Counted from the first letter of the stretch, positions 34,839-44,334 are shown. The stretch is DNA of 64,000 bases from Geobacillus thermoleovorans (GCF_001610955.1 NZ_CP014335.1:406001-470000), one strand, 5' to 3'. The notes: generated by a model not told the origin, from the letters alone. Numbers and translations: made by a program.

Positions 34839-37794
34839 CGATCGTCACCCCCTTGTTTTCCTCGGTGAGCGGCACGTAGTCGCTTCGCCGCCACTTCCGC
34901 TCCACCTCGACGCCGTTTTGCGGATGCCGCTTTTTAAAGCGCGGATTTGTGCGCGGCAGCGGCGTCTTGCCGGACCGTTCAATGACTTCCATGCGCACTC
35001 GGGCTTGTTTGTAAGCCGGCGTGTTCGTGCGATGGTCGGTTTGCGGGCCGGTCAGCATGTTAATGGCGCTCTCATTGGCTGTGGAGTGCATCGGCAAGAA
35101 CAGTTCATTGCCTCTGACTCGATCGGTGACGAGCACGCGCACTTTGACGCGGCCGTACGGCGAGATGAGCCGAACGAGCGCCCCATCTTCAATGCCGCGT
35201 TCTTTGGCGAGTTCAGGGGATACTTCGACAAACACTTCTGGGAATTTATGCTCGATGCCTTTGGATTTGTACGTCAAGTTTCCTTCATGGAAATGTTCGA
35301 GCAATCGGCCGTTGTTCACAAGCAAATCGTACTCTTCCGGATATTGCACCGGTTCGACCCAATCGGCTAACGCAAAGCGGGCTTTGCCGTCCGGGAAGTT
35401 GAACCGCTCTTTGTACAACAGCGGCGTGTCAGCCCCGTCATGGCTGCCCCAGCATAAGCTGTTCCAGCCCTCGAGCCGGTCGTAATGCGCTTGTGAGTAC
35501 AGTGGGGCGAGGCTGGCGATTTCATCCATGATTTCTTTCGGGCCAGCGTAATTCCAATCGGCGCCAAGCCGCTTCGCGATTTCTTGAATGATCCACCAGT
35601 CTGGCTTGGAGTCGCCAAGAGGCTCCAGCGCTTGGTAAAACCGTTGGATGCGGCGCTCGGTATTCGTGAAAGTTCCTTCCTTTTCCAAACTTGGCGCTGC
35701 TGGCAAGATGACATCAGCAAATTGCGCTGTTTTTGACAAGAAAATGTCTTGAACGACAACAAAGTCAAGCTTCGCCAACGTCTCTTGCACATGGTTGGCG
35801 TTGCAGTCGACAAGCGCCATATCTTCGCCGATGATATACATCGCTTTCAGCTCGCCGCGCTCGGCCGCTTCGAGCATTTGGATGTTGTCAAGGCCTGGTT
35901 TCGCATCGATGCGGACGCCGTACGCTTTTTCAAACTTCGCTCGCGCCTCATCATCGGTGACATGTTGGTAGCCAGGCAGCCAGGCAGGAAGCGAACCCAT
36001 GTCGCAGGCGCCTTGGACGTTGTTATGGCCGCGCAATGGGAACGCGCCCGCCCCCGGACGACCGTAGTTGCCGGTTGCCAAAAGCAAGTTGGAAATCGCC
36101 GCCGATGTATCGCTGCCGCCCGTGTTTTGCGTGACCCCCATGCCCCAGAGGACGCACGTGCCGTCTGCTTCGTGGATCATCTCGGCGATGCGGATGAGAT
36201 CGGCTTTGGCGATGCCGGTCACTTGTTCAGCATAGTCGAGCGTATATTTTTCGAGCAGCTGTTTAAACTCGTCAAAGAAATGGACGCGCTCGCGAATGAA
36301 TGCTTCATCATGCCAGCCTTGGTCGATGATGTATTTTGTCACGGCCATCAGCCATACTTGGTCGGTGCCTTGTTTCGGGCGGATGAACAGGTCAGCCCGC
36401 TCGGCCATTTCATTTCGGCGCAAGTCCGCAACAATGAGTTTTTGGCCAAACAGTTTATGCGCCCGTTTGACGCGGGTAGCGAGCACCGGATGCCCCTCAG
36501 CTGGATTGGCACCGATGATGATGACAAGCCCCGCGGTGGCGATGTCGTGAATCGTGCCGGAGTCGCCGCCCATGCCGACCGTACGGAACAGGCCGTCTGT
36601 TGCCGGCGACTGGCAATAGCGCGAACAGTTGTCGACATTGTTCGTTTCAAATACTTGCCGTGCCAACTTTTGCATTAAATAGTTTTCTTCGTTGGAAATT
36701 TTTGATGATGAAATAAAGCCGATGGCGTTGCCGCCGTATTGCCGCTTGATCGCCCCGAGCTTTTCCGCGACCAAGTCGAGTGCTTCGTCCCATGTCGACT
36801 CGACGAATACGTCGCCTTTGCGAATGAGCGGTTTCGTTAGGCGCTCTTCGCTGTTGACGAAATCCCAGCCGAATTTTCCTTTGACGCATGTGGAAATGGC
36901 GTTGACCGGAGCTTCGGATACCGGCTGGATTTTTAAAATTTTCCGCCCTTTCGTCCACACTTCAAACGAACAGCCGACGCCGCAGAACGTGCAAACCGTT
37001 TTCGTCTTTTTGATCCGTTGTTCGCGCATGGCGGCCTCGATTTCAGAAATGGCGAAAATACTCGTATAGTTTGGCTCGACTTCCTTGACAAAATCGATCA
37101 TCGGGTTGAGGACGTCTTTGTCCAAGCCGGTGAGAAAGCCCGCTTCGCCAAGCATCGATTTTTCCATTAACGCGTTGCACGGACAGACGGTGACGCAATG
37201 CCCGCAGCTGACGCACGACGATTCGTTGATCGGCACCCCACCGTCCCAAACGACGCGCGGCCGTTCCGCTTCCCAATCGATCGAAAGCGTTTCGTTCACT
37301 TGCAAGTTTTGGCAGGCTTCGACGCATTGCCCGCAGGCGATGCATTGATTCGGGTCGTAGCGGTAGAACGGATGCGACATGTCCACCTCGGACGGGTCGA
37401 CTTTCGGCCGGTACGGATATGTTTGATGTTCAATTTGCATCATTTCCGCCGTGTTGTGCAGCTTGCAGTTGCCGTTGTTGTTGTCGCACACCGTACAGTA
37501 CAAGAGATGATTTTCCAACAGGCGGTCCATCGCTTCTTTTTGCGCTGCCTTTGCCCGCGGCGAGCCGAGTTCGACGACCATGCCGTCCTCAACCGGCGTC
37601 GCACAGGCGCGAAGCAGCGTTCCGTTGACTTCAGCGATGCACGTGTCGCATGTCTGAATGGCGCCAAGCTCCGGCGTATAACAAACTTGCGGATGCGGAA
37701 GACCGTGTTCATTGACGACTTCCAAAATCGTCATCCCGGGCTTGGCGCGGTAGGCACGCCCGTTGATGGTTACCGTCACCATTTGCGCTTCCAT
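34831..37794 (-). CDS. fdhF: formate dehydrogenase alpha subunit (molybdopterin, Fe-S)
   Basis: A 987-residue molybdoenzyme oxidising formate to CO2. Parts in order: 2Fe-2S ferredoxin domain with CYTPELGAIQTCDTC and CDNNNGNC, two 4Fe-4S ferredoxin motifs (CIACGQCVEACQ, CVSCGHCVTVC), the 4Fe-4S motif CTFCGVGCSFEV of the molybdopterin domain, and active-site Cys in CSRYCQSPATDGL, so it is a Cys and not a selenocysteine enzyme. The C-terminal domain binds the cofactor. It resembles NAD-linked or ferredoxin-linked cytoplasmic forms. No signal peptide. AAAGGGGGAGCGACG precedes the ATG. Confidence 0.93.
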   Translation of the reverse strand: MEAQMVTVTINGRAYRAKPGMTILEVVNEHGLPHPQVCYTPELGAIQTCDTCIAEVNGTLLRACATPVEDGMVVELGSPRAKAAQKEAMDRLLENHLLYCTVCDNNNGNCKLHNTAEMMQIEHQTYPYRPKVDPSEVDMSHPFYRYDPNQCIACGQCVEACQNLQVNETLSIDWEAERPRVVWDGGVPINESSCVSCGHCVTVCPCNALMEKSMLGEAGFLTGLDKDVLNPMIDFVKEVEPNYTSIFAISEIEAAMREQRIKKTKTVCTFCGVGCSFEVWTKGRKILKIQPVSEAPVNAISTCVKGKFGWDFVNSEERLTKPLIRKGDVFVESTWDEALDLVAEKLGAIKRQYGGNAIGFISSSKISNEENYLMQKLARQVFETNNVDNCSRYCQSPATDGLFRTVGMGGDSGTIHDIATAGLVIIIGANPAEGHPVLATRVKRAHKLFGQKLIVADLRRNEMAERADLFIRPKQGTDQVWLMAVTKYIIDQGWHDEAFIRERVHFFDEFKQLLEKYTLDYAEQVTGIAKADLIRIAEMIHEADGTCVLWGMGVTQNTGGSDTSAAISNLLLATGNYGRPGAGAFPLRGHNNVQGACDMGSLPAWLPGYQHVTDDEARAKFEKAYGVRIDAKPGLDNIQMLEAAERGELKAMYIIGEDMALVDCNANHVQETLAKLDFVVVQDIFLSKTAQFADVILPAAPSLEKEGTFTNTERRIQRFYQALEPLGDSKPDWWIIQEIAKRLGADWNYAGPKEIMDEIASLAPLYSQAHYDRLEGWNSLCWGSHDGADTPLLYKERFNFPDGKARFALADWVEPVQYPEEYDLLVNNGRLLEHFHEGNLTYKSKGIEHKFPEVFVEVSPELAKERGIEDGALVRLISPYGRVKVRVLVTDRVRGNELFLPMHSTANESAINMLTGPQTDHRTNTPAYKQARVRMEVIERSGKTPLPRTNPRFKKRHPQNGVEVERKWRRSDYVPLTEENKGVTIGG

Positions 37795-37827
37795 CGTCGC
37801 TCCCCCTTTGTCAAAATAAAAAACTCC

Positions 37828-37866
37828 ACCAGCGACGAGACGAATGCTTCATCGTGGGTGGAGTAG
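37828..37866 (-). terminator. leader terminator between the fdhF promoter and fdhF
   Basis: Stem ACTCCACC/GGTGGAGT with inner GATGAA/TTCGTC stem, then TTTTTTATTTTG on the minus strand. It starts at the predicted transcription start and ends about 35 bases before the fdhF ATG. Confidence 0.8.
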
Positions 37867-37872
37867 TTCTTT

Positions 37873-37901
37873 AGCATAACGATACTAAACAACCAATCCA
37901 A
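37873..37901 (-). promoter_or_regulatory. sigma-A promoter for fdhF
   Basis: On the minus strand: TTGGAT, 17-base spacer, TATGCT. Confidence 0.65.
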
Positions 37902-37922
37902 ACTTTTTATATTTAGTAGAAA

Positions 37923-37955
37923 AATAACAAGGCCGCTTCTTGCCTTATTATTTTT
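37923..37955. terminator. bidirectional hairpin between divergent fdhF and DUF2294 genes
   Basis: Stem AATAACAAGGC/GCCTTATTATT (one wobble) with T runs on both strands; it insulates the two divergent units. Confidence 0.7.
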
Positions 37956-38060
37956 CCACTATGTATACATTTGCTATAGTTTATTATAGTACGGCAAAAC
38001 GAAGAACACAACGGATGGGCTGGAACTTTTTCTGGTGGCTTTCGGAAAGGGGGAAGAAAA

Positions 38061-38408
38061 ATGTCCAAAAAAGAAGCCGCTTTCAACGATATTGTGCGCA
38101 AAGTGCGCAAACAGCTGTTTGGCAAAGGGCCGGAACGGATTAAAACGTATTTCGTCGACAATTTGGCAATTACGATTTTGCACGGCAATTTAACGCCGAC
38201 GGAAAAATTTATCGCCCGCACCCCGGAAGGCCGAGAGATGGTGCATGCAGCGAGAACGAAAATGATCCAAGATGTGTACGCCCAACATGTGCCGGACGGC
38301 ATGGAAGAGCTCATCGGTTCGAAGCTTCTTTATTTGTTCAGCGACATTAAAGTGGAAGAAGATATGGCCGTATCGGTGTTCGTGTTTGAAAAACCGATTG
38401 AATTGTGA
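38061..38408 (+). CDS. DUF2294 (YbcI-like) protein, formate-locus copy
   Basis: A 115-residue soluble protein of the same family as the product at 19333: N-terminal helix (KKEAAFNDIVRKVRKQLFGKG), GPERIKTYFVDNLAITILHGN, LTPTEKFIART, and a C-terminal strand VSVFVFEKPI. It is divergent from fdhF and directly upstream of fdhD. GGAAAGGGGGAAGAAAA leads to the ATG. The function is unknown, but the repeated link to CO2/bicarbonate and formate genes is notable. Confidence 0.78.
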   Translation: MSKKEAAFNDIVRKVRKQLFGKGPERIKTYFVDNLAITILHGNLTPTEKFIARTPEGREMVHAARTKMIQDVYAQHVPDGMEELIGSKLLYLFSDIKVEEDMAVSVFVFEKPIEL

Positions 38409-38429
38409 CGATTTTGTGAACAGAAACAA

Positions 38430-38458
38430 TTGTTTTTCGTTACTGTTCGTGGTATGCT
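38430..38458 (+). promoter_or_regulatory. sigma-A promoter for the fdhD leader
   Basis: TTGTTT, 17-base spacer, TATGCT, just after the DUF2294 stop codon. Confidence 0.62.
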
Positions 38459-38464
38459 TATGAA

Positions 38465-38650
38465 TAGTTAGCACGATGAAAATAGTAGAAGCCTTGCCGG
38501 CTAAACGGTTTCGCCGCTTGGCAGGCAGGTTTCGGAAACGGATGTGCGTTGGTTTCGCTGCAGAAGTGCTGGGCGCAAACTACCGCCGCTTTTCGCTGAC
38601 AGGGGCGAGTTTGTCCTCTTGTCCGGAAGGCGGCGGTTTTATTTTGCATG
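38465..38650 (+). ncRNA. structured leader with terminator ahead of fdhD (candidate riboswitch)
   Basis: About 185 untranslated bases. Elements seen: GCCT.GCC/GGCAGGC stem (38491-38527) with an inner CGG/CCG hairpin, GTTTC/GAAAC hairpin (38530-38540), and a 14-base terminator stem at the end. A molybdenum-cofactor-sensing RNA is the obvious candidate because fdhD and fdhF need that cofactor, but I could not match the Moco consensus by eye. Ligand and class remain open. Confidence 0.5.
38582..38645 (+). terminator. leader terminator before fdhD
   Basis: Fourteen-base stem ACCGCCGCTTTTCG/CGGAAGGCGGCGGT with two wobble pairs, followed by TTTATTTTG. It ends 24 bases before the fdhD start. Confidence 0.82.
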
Positions 38651-38668
38651 GAAAGGGGGAATGGCAAG

Positions 38669-39460
38669 GTGAGCGGGTTTGCGGCGAAACGGCGACCGAT
38701 TGCGAAATACCGGAACGGGCGCTTTGTTGAGGAAGAGGACGAGATCGCGCTCGAGTTTCCGTTGACCATAACGGTCAATGGCGAGGAGTTTGCGACGATC
38801 GTTTGCACGCCGGCGCATCTAGATGAATTGGTAATCGGATTTTTGGCTTCGGAAGGAGCCATTCGGACGTGCAGCGACATCAAAGGGATGACCATTGATG
38901 GTGAGCGGGGCTTTGCTTATGTCGAACTCGCCGCAGGCGGACTGCCGGCCAAACAGTTTTATGCCAAGCGGTTCATCGGCTCGTGCTGCGGAAAAAGCCG
39001 GCAATTTTATTTTTACAATGACATGAAGACGGCGAAAACGATCGTCGGCGGCATCACGGTGAAGGCGGATGACTGCATTCGCCTCATGAAAGCGCTGCAC
39101 GAGCGGTCGACGGACTTTGCGGCGACGGGCGGTCTTCACAACGCCGCGCTCGCCACACCGGATGAGATGGTCGTGATTCGTTCTGACATCGGGCGTCACA
39201 ACGCGCTCGATAAGCTGTATGGCTATTGCCTGCGTCATCAAGTTGCGATGAAAGACAAGCTCATTGTATTCAGCGGCCGCGTTTCATCGGAAGTGCTGTT
39301 AAAGGCGGCGAAAATGGGAGTGAGCGTCCTGCTCTCAAAATCGGCGCCGACGACGCTGGCCTTGGATTTGGCGGATGAACTCGGCATAACCGTCGTTGGC
39401 TTTTTGCGCGGGCAGGCGTTTAACGTGTATACGCATGAGAGTCGGATCATCATCGGGTAA
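38669..39460 (+). CDS. fdhD: FdhD, sulfurtransferase for formate dehydrogenase
   Basis: A 263-residue accessory protein that passes sulfur from a cysteine desulfurase to the molybdenum cofactor so that formate dehydrogenase becomes active. It has the functional Cys pair in GSCCGKS near residue 110, TGGLHNAAL, VVIRSDIGRHNALDK and SGRVSSEVLLKAAKMGV, all FdhD family motifs. Start is GTG 38669, nine bases after AAGGGGG; the ATG at 38648 overlaps the leader. It serves the FdhF encoded 1 kb away. Confidence 0.92.
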   Translation: MSGFAAKRRPIAKYRNGRFVEEEDEIALEFPLTITVNGEEFATIVCTPAHLDELVIGFLASEGAIRTCSDIKGMTIDGERGFAYVELAAGGLPAKQFYAKRFIGSCCGKSRQFYFYNDMKTAKTIVGGITVKADDCIRLMKALHERSTDFAATGGLHNAALATPDEMVVIRSDIGRHNALDKLYGYCLRHQVAMKDKLIVFSGRVSSEVLLKAAKMGVSVLLSKSAPTTLALDLADELGITVVGFLRGQAFNVYTHESRIIIG

Positions 39461-39476
39461 AAGGGGAGGAGAGGCT

Positions 39477-40742
39477 GTGAAAAACCGTTGGCTCATTGCG
39501 TTATCGGCTGTCGGCATTCATATTTCGATTGGGTCTGTTTATGCGTGGAGCAATTTTACCAATCCATTAAAACAATTGTTTGGATGGTCGGACCAGGAAG
39601 TGGCGCTCACGTTCAGCATTGCGATCTTGTTTTTAGGATTGTCGGCTGCGTTCCTTGGCCATTTTGTTGAAAAGCACGGACCGCGGAAATCCGGACTATT
39701 GGCCGCCATCTTCTTTGGCCTCGGGGTGACTGGTTCTGGATTAGCTGTTGCTCTCGGTTCCAAGTATCTGCTTTATCTGTTTTATGGCGTTTTAGGTGGG
39801 ATCGGGCTCGGCGTCGGGTATATTGCGCCAGTGTCAACGCTTGTCAAATGGTTTCCAGACCGGCGCGGGTTGGCTACAGGGCTGGCGATTATGGGATTCG
39901 GTTTTGCCGCAGCGATCGCGAGTCCGGTGATGAACAGTTTGATTGCCTCCGTCGGCGTCCAAAATACGTTTTTCATTTTAGGCATTACGTATTTTGTCAT
40001 TATGACGTTATCTTCTCTTTATTTAGAAAAACCGCCAGAAGGATGGCTGCCGGAAGGATTTCAGGAAAAAGTGAAGGCCGGAAAAGCCAAACCTTCGCTT
40101 GATTTGGCGCAGTTGACGGCCAATGAGGCGGTTAAAACAAGACGTTTTTGGTATTTATGGTTCATGTTGTTTATTAACGTGACGTGCGGCATTGCCGTTT
40201 TAGCGGTGGCCAAACCGTTGGCGGTGGAAAGCATCGGCATCAGCCAAACGGCCGCGGCGGCATTAGTTGGCGCCATTGGGGTGTTTAACGGGTTAGGGCG
40301 CATCGGTTGGGCATCGGCTTCTGATTATATTGGGCGACCGAATACGTATACGACGTTTTTCGTTTTGCAAATCTTGATTTTCTTCCTGTTGCCGAACGTG
40401 TCCATCAAATGGCTGTTTGTTGTGATGCTGACGATTGTGTATACGTGCTACGGCGGCGGATTCGCCTGTATCCCGGCGTATATCGGCGATTTGTTCGGCA
40501 CGAAGCAGCTTGGCGCCATCCATGGTTATATTTTGACCGCTTGGGCCGCGGCTGGTCTCGTCGGACCGATGTTTGCTGCGTATATTAAAGACACGACCGG
40601 TTCTTATGAAGGAAGTTTGGCCTTTTTTGGCGGATTGTTTGTCATCGCTTTCATCATCTCGTTGCTCGTGCGCATCGATATTCGCCGATTGCGCGCCCAG
40701 CATGAACAAATCGCCTATGTTTCGGCGGCTAAGGAAAGTTGA
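39477..40742 (+). CDS. OFA-type MFS transporter (oxalate/formate antiporter family)
   Basis: A 421-residue major facilitator protein with about twelve membrane segments. The first loop and helices (AVGIHISIGSVYAWSNFTNP, FGWSDQEVALTFSIAI) and WFPDRRGLATGLAIMGFG are marks of the OFA (oxalate/formate antiporter) family. Position 16 bases after fdhD suggests it moves formate, oxalate or lactate for the formate dehydrogenase system; the substrate is inferred. Start is GTG 39477 after GGGGAGGAGAGG. A terminator follows. Confidence 0.87.
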   Translation: MKNRWLIALSAVGIHISIGSVYAWSNFTNPLKQLFGWSDQEVALTFSIAILFLGLSAAFLGHFVEKHGPRKSGLLAAIFFGLGVTGSGLAVALGSKYLLYLFYGVLGGIGLGVGYIAPVSTLVKWFPDRRGLATGLAIMGFGFAAAIASPVMNSLIASVGVQNTFFILGITYFVIMTLSSLYLEKPPEGWLPEGFQEKVKAGKAKPSLDLAQLTANEAVKTRRFWYLWFMLFINVTCGIAVLAVAKPLAVESIGISQTAAAALVGAIGVFNGLGRIGWASASDYIGRPNTYTTFFVLQILIFFLLPNVSIKWLFVVMLTIVYTCYGGGFACIPAYIGDLFGTKQLGAIHGYILTAWAAAGLVGPMFAAYIKDTTGSYEGSLAFFGGLFVIAFIISLLVRIDIRRLRAQHEQIAYVSAAKES

Positions 40743-40762
40743 GAACGATTTCCTTCCGTCTT

Positions 40763-40799
40763 CCCTCGGCGTGCGGCAAGCCACGCCGGGGGTTTTTTG
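40763..40799 (+). terminator. intrinsic terminator after the OFA transporter
   Basis: CCC.CGGCGTG/CACGCCG.GGG stem and six T. Confidence 0.85.
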
Positions 40800-40847
40800 A
40801 TATAATAAGGTGGATATGGATCATAGGCATCATGGGGGAAACGTTGA

Positions 40848-41948
40848 ATGACAAGAGAAACAGAGCGATTTCCAGCGCGCGAGTTTCAGCGCGATTTGCT
40901 TGACTGGTTCGCCCGCGAGCGCCGCGACCTGCCGTGGCGGAAAGGCCGCGACCCATATAAAGTATGGGTGTCGGAAGTGATGCTGCAGCAAACGCGCGTC
41001 GAGACGGTCATTCCGTATTTTGAACAGTTTATCGATCGGTTTCCGACGCTGGAGGCGCTTGCTGACGCTGATGAGGACGAGGTGCTGAAGGCGTGGGAAG
41101 GGCTCGGCTATTACTCGCGCGTGCGCAATTTGCACGCGGCGGTGAAAGAAGTGAAAACGCGCTATGGCGGCAAAGTGCCGGACGATCCAGATGAATTTTC
41201 TAGGCTGAAAGGAGTCGGACCGTATACGGTCGGGGCGGTGTTGAGCCTCGCTTATGGCGTCCCGGAGCCGGCTGTTGACGGCAACGTAATGCGTGTCTTG
41301 TCGCGTCTGTTTCTCGTGACAGACGATATTGCCAAACCGTCGACGAGAAAACGATTTGAACAAATCGTCCGCGAAATTATGGCGTACGAAAACCCGGGAG
41401 CGTTTAACGAGGCGCTGATTGAGCTTGGCGCTCTTGTTTGCACACCGCGCCGCCCGTCGTGCCTTCTTTGTCCGGTGCAAGTCTACTGCCAAGCGTTCGC
41501 CGAAGGGGTGGCGGAAGAGCTGCCGGTGAAAACGAAAAAAACAGCGGTCAAACAAGTGCCGCTCGCAGTAGCGGTGCTGGCCGATGATGAAGGCCGCGTT
41601 CTCATTCGCAAGCGCGACAACACCGGTTTGCTTGCGAATTTATGGGAGTTCCCCAGCTGCGAAACGGACGGTGCAGATGGAAAAGAGAAGCTCGAGCAAA
41701 TGGTTGGGGAGCAATACGGTTTGCAAGTAGAGCTTACAGAACCGATCGTTTCGTTTGAGCATGCGTTTTCCCATTTAGTCTGGCAGTTGACCGTGTTTCC
41801 CGGCCGCCTGATCAGCAGCGAGTCCACCAAGGAGCCTTTTCGGCTTGTGTCTGAAGATGAGCTTGAAGCGTACGCCTTTCCGGTGTCCCATCAACGTGTT
41901 TGGCGCGAATATAAAGAATGGGCGGGCGGAGTACGCCGCCCCGATTAA
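40848..41948 (+). CDS. mutY: adenine DNA glycosylase MutY
   Basis: A 366-residue base-excision enzyme that removes adenine mispaired with 8-oxoguanine. N-terminal HhH-GPD domain: SEVMLQQTRVETVIPYF (catalytic Glu region), GLGYYSRVRNLH, GVGPYTVGAVLS and AVDGNVMRVLSRL with the catalytic Asp. The 4Fe-4S loop follows as CTPRRPSCLLCPVQVYC. The C-terminal 130 residues are a NUDIX-like domain that reads the 8-oxoguanine. Equivalent to yfhQ in B. subtilis. Confidence 0.93.
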   Translation: MTRETERFPAREFQRDLLDWFARERRDLPWRKGRDPYKVWVSEVMLQQTRVETVIPYFEQFIDRFPTLEALADADEDEVLKAWEGLGYYSRVRNLHAAVKEVKTRYGGKVPDDPDEFSRLKGVGPYTVGAVLSLAYGVPEPAVDGNVMRVLSRLFLVTDDIAKPSTRKRFEQIVREIMAYENPGAFNEALIELGALVCTPRRPSCLLCPVQVYCQAFAEGVAEELPVKTKKTAVKQVPLAVAVLADDEGRVLIRKRDNTGLLANLWEFPSCETDGADGKEKLEQMVGEQYGLQVELTEPIVSFEHAFSHLVWQLTVFPGRLISSESTKEPFRLVSEDELEAYAFPVSHQRVWREYKEWAGGVRRPD

Positions 41949-42169
41949 TCAGGCACCGGCATCGTGCCGTGTGTATACGTTGCTTCACGGCGCCCAAGGC
42001 CGCCGCGCGCTTCGATTTCCTCGATGATTTCACGGTGAATCGTCTGCCCTTCGACGTTTAAATATGGAGCGATTTGTTGGAACGAATGATGAAAATAAGC
42101 GAGTTCGTCATCGGTCCATTCCGTTTTCGGAATCATCGACAGCTCAGTCATATCGCGGCCGACGTACAT
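41945..42169 (-). CDS. YfhS-like small protein
   Basis: A 74-residue acidic protein: MYVGRDMTELSMIPKTEWTD, then DELAYFHHSFQQIAPYLNVE and a REIIEEIEARGGLGRREATY tail. It resembles YfhS of B. subtilis by content and by position between mutY and fabL; function unknown. I start at the ATG at 42169, seven bases after GGGAGGGG, and not at the ATG six codons earlier. It overlaps the last four bases of mutY, which is convergent. Confidence 0.72.
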   Translation of the reverse strand: MYVGRDMTELSMIPKTEWTDDELAYFHHSFQQIAPYLNVEGQTIHREIIEEIEARGGLGRREATYTHGTMPVPD

Positions 42170-42217
42170 AGGCAGCCCCTCCCTCATCTATGGAATTCGG
42201 CTATATTATATGTATAA

Positions 42218-42979
<762 letters not shown>

Positions 42980-42985
42980 CGTCAG

Positions 42986-43016
42986 CGGATAGAACGATCA
43001 CCCCCGGGGCATAGTA
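42986..43016 (+). promoter_or_regulatory. candidate sigma-G promoter for sspE
   Basis: CGGATA, 18-base spacer and CATAGTA. The CATAnTA -10 is typical for sigma-F/G; the -35 is weaker. Confidence 0.5.
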
Positions 43017-43037
43017 AAGCACGTGGAGGTGAGAACA

Positions 43038-43229
43038 ATGGCCAAACAACCGAACAAAACAGCAGCTGGCACAAACATTCAAGAAGTAAGACAACAAAAT
43101 GCCCAATCGGCTCAAGCCGCTCAAGCTGGCCAATTTGCGACGGAATTTGCGGCTGAGACGAATGTGCAACACGTAAAACAACAAAATGCGCAAGCGGAAG
43201 CCCGCAAAGCGCAAAATGTCAATCAATAA
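43038..43229 (+). CDS. sspE: gamma-type small acid-soluble spore protein
   Basis: A 63-residue spore core protein with few hydrophobic residues, rich in Gln, Ala and Asn. It has two related parts (TNIQEVRQQNAQSAQAAQAG and TNVQHVKQQNAQAEARKAQN) and the FATEFAAET segment where the germination protease GPR cuts the gamma type. It stores amino acids for outgrowth and does not bind DNA. GGAGGTGAGAACA precedes the ATG. Shorter than B. subtilis SspE (84 residues) because of one fewer repeat. Confidence 0.92.
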   Translation: MAKQPNKTAAGTNIQEVRQQNAQSAQAAQAGQFATEFAAETNVQHVKQQNAQAEARKAQNVNQ

Positions 43230-43317
43230 CCAACGATCATCCATGGCTGACGCCTGGCGGTTGTGACGACGGCGTATGTTGCTACAAGAGCGCAGGCGAT
43301 AGGCCGAAGATGGAAGG

Positions 43318-43350
43318 AAAAAGCAGGGGCGGCGCGCCTCTGCTTTTTTT
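43318..43350 (+). terminator. intrinsic terminator downstream of sspE
   Basis: AGCAGGGGC/GCCTCTGCT stem with one wobble pair, five-base loop, then seven T. Confidence 0.82.
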
Positions 43351-43456
43351 GTCGACAAAAGCTGTCATCTCTTTACAAGATTAGTGAAAGGGATTTGTGG
43401 GTGCGGGCGCGAAATGATGAAAGGAAATCACACGGCAAAGGGGAAGGGAGAACGGA

Positions 43457-43666
43457 ATGGCGATGGAGCACGCATGGACGAATGTAGGCGACGAGGCGCT
43501 GTTTTTGCAACAGGAGATGGAGCGTTGCGAGGAGATCACCCGCCAGTTGGATGAACTTGAACGTGAAGCGCCGACCGCCGCCTTGCGCGAGGAAGTGCGG
43601 CAAATGAAACGGGAGGTGGAAGCCATCCGCCGCGCATTTTTAGGGCAGATGGCACCCGGTGTCTGA
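43457..43666 (+). CDS. ygaB: YgaB-like small helical protein
   Basis: A 69-residue protein that is nearly all charged helix (FLQQEMERCEEITRQLDELE, then REEVRQMKREVEAIRRAF). It lies between sspE and ygaC, as YgaB does in B. subtilis; the similarity is limited to size, position and the helical pattern. Function unknown. GGGAAGGGAG lies ahead of the ATG; a second ATG two codons later is also possible. Confidence 0.68.
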   Translation: MAMEHAWTNVGDEALFLQQEMERCEEITRQLDELEREAPTAALREEVRQMKREVEAIRRAFLGQMAPGV

Positions 43667-43800
43667 CGGACAGGCTGCGTCCTTGAGCCAACGCGCCAGT
43701 TGCCTTTTCCTCAGTAAGGCGGCCTGCTTTTCTTTCCTTTTGCAAAAGGAACAGGGTATAATATAACGAAGAAGCTCCCATCGGAAAGTAGGGAAGAATG

Positions 43801-44334
43801 ATGCCAGTTTACCCTCGGGAAGGGAAAATCATTCAAATCCATAGCTACAAACATAATGGGACGATTCACCGGATTTGGCAGGAAACGGTCGTATTAAAAG
43901 GGACGCCATCGTATGTGATCGGCGGCAATAACAAAACACTCGTCATGGAAGCGGACGGCCGGACGTGGGTGACGCGCGAACCGGCGATTTGTTTTTTTCA
44001 TGCTAAGCATTGGTTTAACATTATCGCCATGATTCGTGAGGACGGGGTGTACTACTATTGCAATTTAAGCTCGCCGTTCGTTTGGGATGAAGAAGCGCTG
44101 AAGTACATCGATTATGATTTGGATATGAAAGTGTTTCCCGATATGACGTACATGCTGCTGGATGAAGATGAGTATGAGCGGCATCGCCGCGAAATGCACT
44201 ATCCCGATGTGATCGACCGCATTTTAAAAAACAACGTTCAAAAACTGATCGGCTGGATTAAGGAGCGGAAAGGGCCGTTTGCGCCCGAGTTCATCGACAA
44301 ATGGTATGGAGTGTTTCAGGCGTACCAAACGTAA
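43801..44334 (+). CDS. ygaC: nucleoside tri-/diphosphate phosphatase, YgaC (DUF402)
   Basis: A 177-residue DUF402-family protein: [20 protein letters not shown] at the N-terminus, [20 protein letters not shown], then [20 protein letters not shown] and [20 protein letters not shown], whose Asp and Glu residues bind metal. The Staphylococcus homologue hydrolyses nucleoside tri- and diphosphates. Almost the whole chain aligns to B. subtilis YgaC in my memory. Two ATG codons are adjacent; I chose the second, with GGGAAGA six bases before. Confidence 0.87.
   Translation: MPVYPREGKIIQIHSYKHNGTIHRIWQETVVLKGTPSYVIGGNNKTLVMEADGRTWVTREPAICFFHAKHWFNIIAMIREDGVYYYCNLSSPFVWDEEALKYIDYDLDMKVFPDMTYMLLDEDEYERHRREMHYPDVIDRILKNNVQKLIGWIKERKGPFAPEFIDKWYGVFQAYQT

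Noticed and set aside
35749..36678. 309-codon plus-strand frame opposite fdhF
   Set aside because: Antisense shadow of fdhF with no start signal or family resemblance.
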